The notes under the pieces: model-generated | What the model saw: the letters and a program-made list of their open reading frames with translations, nothing else | Databases searched by the model: none | What the model was told of the DNA's origin: nothing | DNA from: an uncultured Caryophanales bacterium | GTDB taxonomy: Bacteria; Bacillota_I; Bacilli_A; RFN20; CAG-826 | Reading direction: 5' to 3' | Assembly (NCBI GenBank): GCA_946622925.1 | Contig: CAMOQM010000055.1 | Span: forward strand, 1 to 6,474 | DNA: 6,474 bases | Program-made: the position numbers and the translations under genes | In this document: piece by piece, positions 1 through 5,393 of the stretch | How positions within the stretch are numbered: the first letter of the stretch is position 1 | How the letters are laid out: every line of letters begins with the position of its first letter

Positions 1-1332
1 GGGGAACATATCAACTGGTTGAACGGTTTCTAATCTATAAGACTTATTAAGATAAGCCACATCTCTAGCAAGGGTAGATGGGTCACAAGAAACATAAACT
101 ATTTTCTTTGGTTTCAATTTACATATGGCGTTTAGGCAACGCTCATCGGAACCTTTCCTAGGTGGGTCAAGGAACACCACATCCACGTTTTGCTTACGCT
201 CCGCCATGTTAACCATAAAGGAACTGGCATCGCCGCAATAGAAGTTAATGTTATCGATTCCGTTGGCCTTAGCGTTTCTTCTAGCATCGGCCACCGCTTC
301 TTTGATTATTTCAACAGATATGACGTTTTTGCAGGCTTTTGAGGCAATCATGCCAATGGTTCCGATTCCCGAATAAGCATCGAAAACCGTTTCATTGCCC
401 TCCAACTTAGCGGCCTCAATGGCTTTGGAATATAAGACCTCGGTCATGACCGGATTGACCTGATAGAAAGATTTCGCGGAAATTCTAAAGGTGATTCCAC
501 AGAGGATGTCCTCAATAAAGCCCGGGCCATAGAGAACCCTCTCAAAATCGCCCAAGATAACATTGGTATGCCTTGGATTGACGTTTTGGACGACCGTGGT
601 GATAAAGGGACATTCCTTAACCAAGGCCTTAACAAAATTGCTTCTTGAGGGGAAGGCATCGCTAGAGGTTACTAAGACCACCATGACCTGCTCTTTCTTC
701 TTCGCGCAACGGATCAATACATGGCGAAGCAAACCAAATCTCTCATCTTCGTGGTAAGGTTCTATCCTAAAGCTCTTGCCAAGCCTCTTAACCGCGTCTA
801 AAACGGCCTTGGCCCTTTCATCTTCTATATAGCAAGTGTCGACCGGCACGATGACGTGGGTCCCTTCTTTATAGAACCCACAATAAAGGTTGCCTTTCTT
901 ATCCTTGCCAAAAGGCATTTGGATTTTATTGCGATAGAAATAAGGATCATCCATCCCAATACAAGGAAGCGGCTCTATATCCATCTTGGCCACTTTCCGG
1001 AATTGCTCCTTAACCAAAGCGGTCTTGTGCTTTAGCTGAGCTGAATAATCGTATTGTTGAAAACAGCATCCCCCACAGGAAGAGCAAATCTTGCATCTAG
1101 GTTGGATGCGGTTAGGGGAAACCTTATCTAGTTTAACGACGTTGCCAAACTTGGCTCCGTTACGGGAATAGGCAAAGGCGATCTCGCCTTCTTCGCCCGG
1201 GAAGATTCCGGGCACAAAGAAGATACCATCTTGGGTCTTCACAACCCCTTTGCCTTCATAAGAAATGTCGATGCATTCCCCTTTAAGGGACAAAGGGACG
1301 CTTTCTTTTCTATCTTTTGGCGCTTTCCCCAT
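1..1332 (-). CDS. rlmD: 23S rRNA (uracil-5-)-methyltransferase, RlmD/RlmCD (RumA/TrmA) family, 3' end cut by window
   Basis: This enzyme transfers a methyl group from S-adenosylmethionine to C5 of uridines in 23S rRNA in the cytoplasm. In Bacillota a single RlmCD commonly does both U747 and U1939, so the exact target is inferred. I read 444 in-frame codons from ATG at 1332 to base 1 with no stop; only about 10-20 C-terminal residues should be missing. Residues 10-70 look like a TRAM domain. A C-x5-C-x2-C motif (C80, C86, C89) plus C167 matches the four [4Fe-4S] ligands of RumA. SFYQVNP lies at 288-294, the SAM-binding loop FDAYSGIGTIG at 317-327, DPPRKG at 389-394, and the catalytic Cys is C416 in SCDPSTLARD. 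The ATG lies 2 nt after the metG stop, the frame upstream closes within seven codons, and the nearest AAGGA is about 18 nt away. Translation is therefore probably coupled to metG. Family call is secure; the choice between RlmD and RlmCD is less so. Confidence 0.95.
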   Translation of the reverse strand, partial: MGKAPKDRKESVPLSLKGECIDISYEGKGVVKTQDGIFFVPGIFPGEEGEIAFAYSRNGAKFGNVVKLDKVSPNRIQPRCKICSSCGGCCFQQYDYSAQLKHKTALVKEQFRKVAKMDIEPLPCIGMDDPYFYRNKIQMPFGKDKKGNLYCGFYKEGTHVIVPVDTCYIEDERAKAVLDAVKRLGKSFRIEPYHEDERFGLLRHVLIRCAKKKEQVMVVLVTSSDAFPSRSNFVKALVKECPFITTVVQNVNPRHTNVILGDFERVLYGPGFIEDILCGITFRISAKSFYQVNPVMTEVLYSKAIEAAKLEGNETVFDAYSGIGTIGMIASKACKNVISVEIIKEAVADARRNAKANGIDNINFYCGDASSFMVNMAERKQNVDVVFLDPPRKGSDERCLNAICKLKPKKIVYVSCDPSTLARDVAYLNKSYRLETVQPVDMFP

Positions 1333-1334
1333 AA

Positions 1335-2942
1335 TTACGCGGCGGTCTTTTCCTTAGGTCCGGCCATCATTTCGAGGATGGCTTTGGTTTCGGCTTCGAC
1401 GTCTAGACGTGGGAATAGTTGTTCGCCTTTGTTGACCTTATGGCCATCTAATTTGCCAAACTTCTTAAGATCGTCGTAATTGGCTTCGCCATCGGCTAAA
1501 CCAAGCTGAGCGAATAATTTCTCGGATTTGGTGACTAAGATCGGGCTTAATAACTCACCGGCCACATATAAGACATGGGCAAGGTGAGCCATGACCGATT
1601 CAAGTTCGGCCTTCTTAGATTCGTCTTTAGCTAAAGCCCAAGGCGCGGTCTCTTCGATATATTTGTTGGCCCTGGAAACTAGCTCCATGACGTCCATCGT
1701 GGCTTGGGTCGGATTAAGGTCATCTTGATGGACTTCATAAGCGGAGACGGTGCGTTCGACGAGGTCTTCTAATTCTTTGTCGGTCGGATTGACATTAGAG
1801 ACAAAACTAGGGATGTTGCCATCAAAATATTTGCCGATCATAGAGACGGTTCTATTGAGGAGGTTGCCTAAGTTATTGGCAAGGTCCTGATTGACGCGCA
1901 TGACGAATTGTTCCGGGGTGAATACACCATTCTCGCCAAAGGGGATTTCCGAGACCAAATAATAACGCACGGCATCGACGCCATAACGTTCGATTAATGG
2001 ATAAGCGGAGATGGCATTGCCTCTGGATTTACTCATCTTGCCGTCTTTCATCATCATTAATCCGTGGACAAAGACCCGGTCGGGTTTACGTAGTCCTAAA
2101 GAGTCTAAGAACATTGGCCAATAGATGGTGTGGAATCTCGTGATATCCGCCCCGATGACATGGACGATTTCCGTTTCGGGATCTTCCCAGAACTTTTTGA
2201 AATTGGAATCGTCGTTTTGGAGATATCCTAGGGCGGTGATGTAATTGGTAAGGGCGTCTAGCCAAACGTAAATAACGTGTCCTTTGGCTTCTTTGACGGG
2301 GATGCCCCAATCAAAGGATGTACGGGTGACGCATAGATCCTGTAAGCCAGGTTTGATAAAGGTATTGACCATCTCGTTTTTCCTAGCTTCCGGGGTGATG
2401 AATTTAGGATGGGATTCATAGAAGGCCAGTAAGTCATCCGCGTATTTTGAGCAGCGATAGAAATAAGCTTCCTCGTCTTTCTTTTCCACGGGTCTGCCGC
2501 ATTCGGGGCAAAGATGTTCTTCCCCAACTTGGGTCTCGGTCCAATAAGATTCTTCGTGGACGCAATACCAACCAGAATAAGTGGAAAGGTAGATATCGCC
2601 CTTCTCTAACATCTTGGAGAAGATCTTTTGTACGGTGGCGACGTGATAATCGTCAGTAGTTCTAATGAAGCCTTGGTTATCGATCTTCATGGCCTCCCAT
2701 AAGGAAAGGAAACGTTTGGCGACGTCATCGACGAATTTCTGGGGGGTAACTCCATTGGCCACTGCGTTTTTCTGAATCTTTTCGCCATGCTCATCCAATC
2801 CGGTAAGGAAAAAGGTCTCATAACCGCGCATCTTTTTGCTTCTTGCCAAAATATCGCAGAGGGTCGTGCAATAGGCATGGCCTAAATGTGGCGAGGCGGA
2901 TGGGTAATAAATGGGGGTGGTGATGTAGAATTTCTTGCTCAT
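1335..2942 (-). CDS. metG: methionyl-tRNA synthetase, short form without C-terminal tRNA-binding domain
   Basis: A class I synthetase that charges tRNA-Met and initiator tRNA with methionine. The 535 residues show the HIGH signature as HLGH (19-22), TGLDEHG (47-53), the WLDAL substrate region (227-231), and KMSKS at 302-306. The anticodon-binding helical domain follows, with NLLNRT and an ETAPWALAK segment, and the chain ends shortly after LFPRLD in a Lys/Ala-rich tail. The EMAP/Trbp111-like C-terminal domain of Bacillus MetRS (about 650 residues) is absent. The zinc knuckle is irregular: C127 and then C145-x2-C148 are present, but position 130, where a CxxC would have its second Cys, is Glu; H129 might substitute. 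The usual GKDI is GADI (264-267). The start ATG has AAGGAG at 2951-2956, 8 nt upstream. It heads an operon with rlmD, 2 nt downstream. Very secure call. Confidence 0.98.
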   Translation of the reverse strand: MSKKFYITTPIYYPSASPHLGHAYCTTLCDILARSKKMRGYETFFLTGLDEHGEKIQKNAVANGVTPQKFVDDVAKRFLSLWEAMKIDNQGFIRTTDDYHVATVQKIFSKMLEKGDIYLSTYSGWYCVHEESYWTETQVGEEHLCPECGRPVEKKDEEAYFYRCSKYADDLLAFYESHPKFITPEARKNEMVNTFIKPGLQDLCVTRTSFDWGIPVKEAKGHVIYVWLDALTNYITALGYLQNDDSNFKKFWEDPETEIVHVIGADITRFHTIYWPMFLDSLGLRKPDRVFVHGLMMMKDGKMSKSRGNAISAYPLIERYGVDAVRYYLVSEIPFGENGVFTPEQFVMRVNQDLANNLGNLLNRTVSMIGKYFDGNIPSFVSNVNPTDKELEDLVERTVSAYEVHQDDLNPTQATMDVMELVSRANKYIEETAPWALAKDESKKAELESVMAHLAHVLYVAGELLSPILVTKSEKLFAQLGLADGEANYDDLKKFGKLDGHKVNKGEQLFPRLDVEAETKAILEMMAGPKEKTAA

Positions 2943-2968
2943 GGCGAAATCTCCTTAAGCGCGGCCAT

Positions 2969-2986
2969 ATTGTAGCATCGCTACAA
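2969..2986 (-). promoter_or_regulatory. metG promoter: extended -10 embedded in a 7+3+7 palindrome
   Basis: Reading the minus strand, TGCTACAAT is an extended -10 (TGn plus TACAAT; hexamer at 2969-2974). The hexamer at the -35 distance (TCCAAA at 2992-2997) is poor, as is common with extended -10 promoters. The same bases form a perfect inverted repeat, TTGTAGC-GAT-GCTACAA (2970-2986), covering the -10 and part of the spacer. The expected transcript starts near 2962, so the palindrome would not be transcribed and should act as DNA, such as an operator. The leader would be only about 20 nt, leaving no room for a T-box riboswitch. Confidence 0.6.
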
Positions 2987-3058
2987 GCGGATTTGGATAA
3001 AACTTTGGATTACTTGGCGCGAGAAGGCCTAAAACCCAATATCGCCACGACAAAATGT

Positions 3059-3649
3059 CTAATGCGAAACGAAATAGATCCTTGGCTTAGCTAGGCCATA
3101 CCTTTCTAGACGTTCGCCAAAGTCAGAAAAGCTATTCGTTACTTCGATTTTCCCATTCTTTTCTAGCAAAGGGGCCGCCCTTTCCTTATAAGAAGGCGTT
3201 TCTTCTAAAGCGGCAAACAAAAGCTTGAAAAGATCGGTTTCTGTATACTTATCCCGGACCCCTACTACATTAAGATAAAAACTATCTGGGTTCATAAACG
3301 AGGTGACGAATTCGATTTCTACGCTTCTGCCCCCGATCACAGCTTTTTCACTTACGGAAATGTCACCAGAGCGAAACGCGAAAAAATAATATTCATAGTT
3401 TTTCACGATATTGATAAACGGCAAAGGGATAACGGCTTTTGTCTTTTCCCTTTTGATTAAGTGGGTACCAGGTTCCAACGTTGTCGTTTCGAAGTCCTTA
3501 CCAAGATCGCGGCCGACTTTCTTTTGGATAACGGTTAAGCCCGGAACTATTTCTAATTTCAAATCGGATTTTTTCTGCGTGTAATAATCGTAGCGCCTCA
3601 CTAACAGTGGTTTCTCCAATTCGATTTTTATTATCTCTTTTTTCGCCAT
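3059..3649 (-). CDS. uncharacterised 196-residue cytoplasmic protein, possibly a divergent SPFH/virion-core-like (Band_7_1) protein
   Basis: I do not recognise this gene with certainty. The start is the ATG at 3649: AAAGGAG (3657-3663) lies 7 nt upstream, whereas a longer reading from GTG at 3688 would translate through that site and a TATAAT. The 196 residues have no signal peptide or membrane helix. The N-terminal half is rich in beta-type hydrophobic alternation (LKLEIVPGLTVIQKK at 30-44; LEPGTHLIK at 58-66; YEYYFFAFRSGDI at 85-97). The C-terminal half has NPDSFYLNVVGVRDKYTETDL (120-140) and ends in LERYGLAKPRIYFVSH. That order (a VxPGxxxV strand, a PGxxxL turn, a DPxxF/VGxR segment, then an xYGLxxxxFxI end) recalls SPFH-like virion-core family proteins, but the resemblance is by eye only. 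It stands alone between the rpmE terminator and the metG promoter. That it is a real gene is well supported; its function is not. Confidence 0.8.
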   Translation of the reverse strand: MAKKEIIKIELEKPLLVRRYDYYTQKKSDLKLEIVPGLTVIQKKVGRDLGKDFETTTLEPGTHLIKREKTKAVIPLPFINIVKNYEYYFFAFRSGDISVSEKAVIGGRSVEIEFVTSFMNPDSFYLNVVGVRDKYTETDLFKLLFAALEETPSYKERAAPLLEKNGKIEVTNSFSDFGERLERYGLAKPRIYFVSH

Positions 3650-3656
3650 GGCTTTT

Positions 3657-3673
3657 CTCCTTTCCCCATTATA
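3657..3673 (-). promoter_or_regulatory. TATAAT box and strong ribosome-binding site of the 196-residue gene
   Basis: On the minus strand TATAAT (3668-3673) is followed by GGGG and the Shine-Dalgarno AAAGGAG (3657-3663). The SD fixes the start at 3649. If TATAAT is the functional -10, the transcript would begin near 3661, within the SD itself, giving an unusually short leader of about 12 nt. No good -35 is seen at 16-18 nt (GTCTAA at 3691-3696), so the promoter role is less sure than the ribosome-binding site. Confidence 0.45.
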
Positions 3674-3738
3674 AAAAGAAAACGGCACCTTTAGACTGTA
3701 ACCATCTCTAGTTTACGGCAATCCGCCAATATTTAGAC

Positions 3739-3764
3739 AAAAAAGACCGCGCTATGGCGGCCTT
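3739..3764 (-). terminator. intrinsic terminator of rpmE
   Basis: On the minus strand, 14 nt after the rpmE stop, AAGGCCGC pairs with GCGGTCTT across a 6-nt loop (an 8-bp stem with one G-U pair). The stem runs directly into a run of six T (3739-3744). The plus-strand reading lacks a comparable T run, so it looks one-directional. It separates rpmE from the 196-residue gene. Confidence 0.88.
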
Positions 3765-3778
3765 CGTTACAATTTATC

Positions 3779-3991
3779 TTACTTACCTTGGGACTTGGCG
3801 AGCTTCTTGTTGAAGCGGTCGATACGTCCGTCCTGAGTGACGAAACGCTGCTTGCCAGTGTAGAAGGGGTGGCAATTGCTGCAGGTGTCAACCTTGATTT
3901 CGGGAAGGACTGAGCCGGTCTCGAAGGTGGATCCGCAGGTGGTGCAGGTAACGGTGCACTTGTGGTACTTTGGATGGATTCCGTCTTTCAT
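3779..3991 (-). CDS. rpmE: 50S ribosomal protein L31, zinc-binding form
   Basis: L31 sits in the central protuberance of the 50S subunit and contributes to the bridge with the 30S subunit. The 70 residues begin MKDGIHPKYHKC and contain the family hallmark CSNCHPFYTGKQ (37-48), followed by GRIDRFNKK (55-63). Two CxxC pairs (C16/C19 and C37/C40) make this the zinc-containing type, not the Cys-less zinc-independent paralogue. Length is normal for the family. The ATG at 3991 was chosen over a reading 20 residues longer because AAAGGAG (4000-4006) lies 8 nt upstream of it and the protein then begins exactly where L31 does. It is monocistronic or the last gene of a transcript coming from the HicB-like gene; a strong terminator follows at 3739-3764. 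Confidence 0.97.
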   Translation of the reverse strand: MKDGIHPKYHKCTVTCTTCGSTFETGSVLPEIKVDTCSNCHPFYTGKQRFVTQDGRIDRFNKKLAKSQGK

Positions 3992-4036
3992 TGTGTTATC
4001 TCCTTTCGCCGTATGGCCTATAGCCACACAGAGAGC

Positions 4037-4051
4037 GTGTATACAATACAC
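4037..4051. repeat. 15-bp perfect palindrome upstream of rpmE
   Basis: GTGTAT-ACA-ATACAC is a perfect inverted repeat with 6-bp arms and a 3-nt centre. It lies 46 bp before the rpmE start and 23 bp after the stop of the HicB-like gene. No T run follows, so it is not a convincing terminator. It could be an operator. The minus strand contains TATACA inside it and TATAGG further on (4017-4022), but neither has a good -35, so I cannot name the rpmE promoter. Confidence 0.45.
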
Positions 4052-4074
4052 AAAAGCAGATAATTGGGCAATCT

Positions 4075-4497
4075 TTATTTTTCTATAGACGGCATTTCCT
4101 TGCCACGCTTTTTTAATTTGCTTGTCCTTTTTAACGATTTGCTGCCAACAGCCAAAGAAAGTATGGCCACGATTTCGGTATTCAAACTAACGTCGTCATC
4201 GTTGGCCAGCTCGATGATCCTAGAATGCAAAGATTTGGGCATGCGTAGCGTTATTCTTCCAGTGACTCCTTCATCGAGTAAAATCGGTTTTGGTTCGGGG
4301 ATCTTAATCCCGCGTTCTTGACGATAAATAAACTCGGTTTCCAGAGCCTCTTTGCCACATTCGATGGCCTCTTCGATGGTTTCTCCGGTTCCAAAAACGT
4401 CGGGAAAATCACGGTATTGTAGTCGGTAATATCTAAGACCGTCATTTTCTTCTAGCCTTATATCGTAAGGATAATCTGAAATGCAATCATTTTTCAT
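4075..4497 (-). CDS. hicB: orphan HicB-family antitoxin-like protein with ribbon-helix-helix domain
   Basis: HicB proteins neutralise the HicA mRNA interferase through an N-terminal partial RNase H-like fold and repress their own promoter through a C-terminal DNA-binding domain. Here residues 9-55 carry the HicB signature (YRLQYRDFPDVFGTGETIEEAIECGKEAL, read from 24). Residues 80-118 form a ribbon-helix-helix of the Pfam HicB type (GRITLRMPKSLHSRI, then DVSLNTEIVAILSLAVG). A basic tail ends the 140-residue chain. The start is ATG 4497, with GGAGG (4506-4510) 8 nt upstream; an extension 13 residues longer would read through that site. No HicA-like ORF of about 60 codons lies on either side: only 71 bp separate this SD region from the next gene, and 83 bp lie between its stop and rpmE. 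It is therefore an orphan, more likely an autoregulated regulator than half of a working TA pair. Promoter and operator lie at 4549-4597. Confidence 0.8.
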   Translation of the reverse strand: MKNDCISDYPYDIRLEENDGLRYYRLQYRDFPDVFGTGETIEEAIECGKEALETEFIYRQERGIKIPEPKPILLDEGVTGRITLRMPKSLHSRIIELANDDDVSLNTEIVAILSLAVGSKSLKRTSKLKKRGKEMPSIEK

Positions 4498-4548
4498 AGA
4501 AATAACCTCCGCAGCAGTTAAACAATGGCAGTCCATATTCGAAATAAT

Positions 4549-4597
4549 GTGACACCATATATGATGTCATTATAGTTTGCGAAAAACGTGGTGTCAC
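4549..4597 (-). promoter_or_regulatory. hicB promoter flanked by a 9-bp dyad with three TGACAYCA half-sites
   Basis: On the minus strand GTGACA (4592-4597), a 17-nt spacer and TATAAT (4569-4574) make a near-consensus sigma-A promoter. The -35 lies inside a copy of GTGACACCA (plus strand 4589-4597 as TGGTGTCAC). The perfect inverse copy, GTGACACCA, lies at plus 4549-4557. A third, variant half-site completes a 20-bp near-palindrome TGACACCATATATGATGTCA (4550-4569) just downstream of the -10, over the expected start site. This is the layout expected for repression by the ribbon-helix-helix product of the gene itself; binding is inferred. Confidence 0.75.
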
Positions 4598-4607
4598 TTT
4601 GTTTCGT

Positions 4608-5138
4608 TTAGTTTTTTGCCACTAACGGCTTAGCAAAAGGCTGGCGCTTCGTTTTTTCGCTAATCAGACGATCTACTTTGGCTAAACACTTTTGGTATTC
4701 TTTTTCCTTTAAGACCTTTGAGCCACTCTCTAGCAAGCACACTTTAAAGATCTCGGGGTCTTTGCTTATAGATTTCAAAAAGAAATCGACCATCCGGCTT
4801 TGAATGGAGCCGTTTTCGTAACGCGTTATAGTTTTTCCGCCCATCCCCAAAACAAGGGCAAACGAATAAGCGGATAGCCCGAACTTTCCCCTGATGTCCT
4901 TGATCTGTTTGCTGGTAAGTAGGCCCACTTTTTCTTTGTAGGCATCAAAAATAGCCAATTCGTTTTCTCTATCTATCTCTTCATTGAAAACAGGGGCTCC
5001 GCATACGCAGCAAAAACATTCCTTCTGGAGAACGTCCACCGAGATTCCTTTTGAATCAAAAGTTCGAACGATTTCTTTGCTTGTAAAATCAACATAATCC
5101 CCGCATTCGGGGCAGAACCCTTTAAGGCTTTTACTCAT
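4608..5138 (-). CDS. YgiT/MqsA-type zinc-finger and helix-turn-helix regulator (antitoxin family), no toxin seen
   Basis: This 176-residue protein has the CxxCG...CxxCG-HTH plan of the YgiT/MqsA antitoxin family. CPECG holds C9 and C12, and CCVCG holds C43 and C46, making a four-Cys zinc site. An Xre-type helix-turn-helix follows at about 75-124, with FALVLGMGGKTITRYENGSI (93-112) as the hallmark segment. A Lys-rich C-terminal tail of about 50 residues ends the chain. Relatives bind and neutralise MqsR, DUF4258 or Panacea (DUF4065) toxins and repress their own operons. None of these toxins is encoded within the window on either side. The start is ATG 5138, with GGAGG at 5148-5152, 9 nt upstream, and it overlaps the stop of a 25-codon small ORF (ATGAGTAA), implying translational coupling. 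The long frame from 5201 was rejected because it reads through this SD. Promoter and palindrome lie at 5226-5272. Family assignment is good; its target and partner are unknown. Confidence 0.82.
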   Translation of the reverse strand: MSKSLKGFCPECGDYVDFTSKEIVRTFDSKGISVDVLQKECFCCVCGAPVFNEEIDRENELAIFDAYKEKVGLLTSKQIKDIRGKFGLSAYSFALVLGMGGKTITRYENGSIQSRMVDFFLKSISKDPEIFKVCLLESGSKVLKEKEYQKCLAKVDRLISEKTKRQPFAKPLVAKN

Positions 5139-5208
5139 ACACGTCGTCCTCCAAAAACCTTTTGCTCTCATGAAACGATTCAATGTGTAGTTTGTTTTCA
5201 AAGAGCAT
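5131..5208 (-). CDS. 25-residue small ORF overlapping the start of the zinc-finger/HTH gene
   Basis: An ATG at 5208 opens 25 codons (MLFENKLHIESF... ending FLEDDVYE) and stops at TAA 5131-5133. GAGG (5215-5218) sits 6 nt upstream of the ATG. It is the first ORF after the promoter at 5244-5272, and its stop overlaps the next start in ATGAGTAA, the usual arrangement of toxin-antitoxin or coupled leader ORFs. The peptide is charged and acidic, with no membrane segment, so it does not look like a small hydrophobic toxin. I do not recognise it. It may be a regulatory leader peptide, the remnant of a lost toxin gene, or a real small partner. The evidence is position and start signal only. Confidence 0.5.
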   Translation of the reverse strand: MLFENKLHIESFHESKRFLEDDVYE

Positions 5209-5225
5209 AAGACACCTCAGTTATT

Positions 5226-5241
5226 GGTATCTTTTGATACC
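5226..5241. promoter_or_regulatory. 16-bp palindrome at the start site of the small ORF / zinc-finger operon
   Basis: GGTATC-TTTT-GATACC on the plus strand is a perfect inverted repeat with 6-bp arms. On the minus strand it begins 2 bp after the TATAAT and covers the expected transcription start, so a bound protein would block initiation. The HTH protein encoded downstream is the natural candidate, since YgiT/MqsA-type proteins usually autoregulate. As RNA it could make only a weak hairpin with no T run, so a terminator is unlikely. Confidence 0.65.
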
Positions 5242-5243
5242 TA

Positions 5244-5272
5244 ATTATACAAATCCGATTGTTTCCTTTCAA
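5244..5272 (-). promoter_or_regulatory. near-consensus sigma-A promoter of the small ORF / zinc-finger operon
   Basis: On the minus strand TTGAAA (5267-5272) and TATAAT (5244-5249) are separated by exactly 17 nt. This is the best promoter match in the window. Transcription should start near 5237, within the palindrome, leaving a leader of about 30 nt before the small ORF. Confidence 0.8.
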
Positions 5273-5343
5273 CGGTCTCTACCTCCATTTACTTATACGG
5301 ATTTGGGACTACGAAATGGGAAAAATAGAGAAAATAAACGAAT

Positions 5344-5358
5344 TAACCAAATTGGTTA
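5344..5358. promoter_or_regulatory. 15-bp palindrome upstream of the transporter, MqsA-box-like
   Basis: TAACCAA-A-TTGGTTA is a perfect inverted repeat with 7-bp arms and a single central base. It lies 21 bp before the TATGAT box of the divergent transporter gene, where a -35 would be, and 71 bp before the -35 of the zinc-finger operon. Its AACC...GGTT ends resemble the E. coli MqsA operator (AACCT, short spacer, AGGTT). The neighbouring YgiT/MqsA-type protein is thus a candidate binder, by inference only. Confidence 0.5.
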
Positions 5359-5379
5359 CCTATTAATAATAAAAACGGC

Positions 5380-5385
5380 TATGAT
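5380..5385 (+). promoter_or_regulatory. possible -10 box of the transporter gene
   Basis: TATGAT ends 8 bp before the GTG start at 5394. At the normal 6-9 nt distance the transcript would begin at 5391-5394, at or right beside the start codon. No good -35 is found: TTACCT at 5356-5361, 18 nt away, is the nearest, and it overlaps the palindrome. The rest of 5273-5343 holds nothing I can name. Confidence 0.35.
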
Positions 5386-5393
5386 ATCTCCCC

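Noticed and set aside
444..757. Open frames on both strands inside rlmD
   Set aside because: Shadows of a full-length, motif-complete methyltransferase frame.
1231..1479. 82-codon plus-strand ORF across the metG-rlmD junction
   Set aside because: Antisense to two secure genes, with no start signal or family features.
2943..3058. T-box or other riboswitch upstream of metG
   Set aside because: No T-box sequence or specifier hairpin, and the predicted leader is about 20 nt.
3050..3062. GACA-TTT-TGTC hairpin after the 196-residue gene as a terminator
   Set aside because: Only a 4-bp AT-rich stem with no following T run.
3650..3688. Longer reading of the 196-residue gene from GTG 3688
   Set aside because: It would translate through the TATAAT box and the AAAGGAG site; ATG 3649 is 7 nt after that SD.
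3992..4051. A 90-residue reading of L31
   Set aside because: The extra 20 residues cover the SD and the palindrome and do not belong to L31, which starts at MKDGIHP.
4064..4321. Plus-strand 85-codon ORF opposite the HicB-like gene, considered as a possible toxin
   Set aside because: It is fully antisense to hicB and shows no HicA features (short basic protein with a conserved GSH motif).
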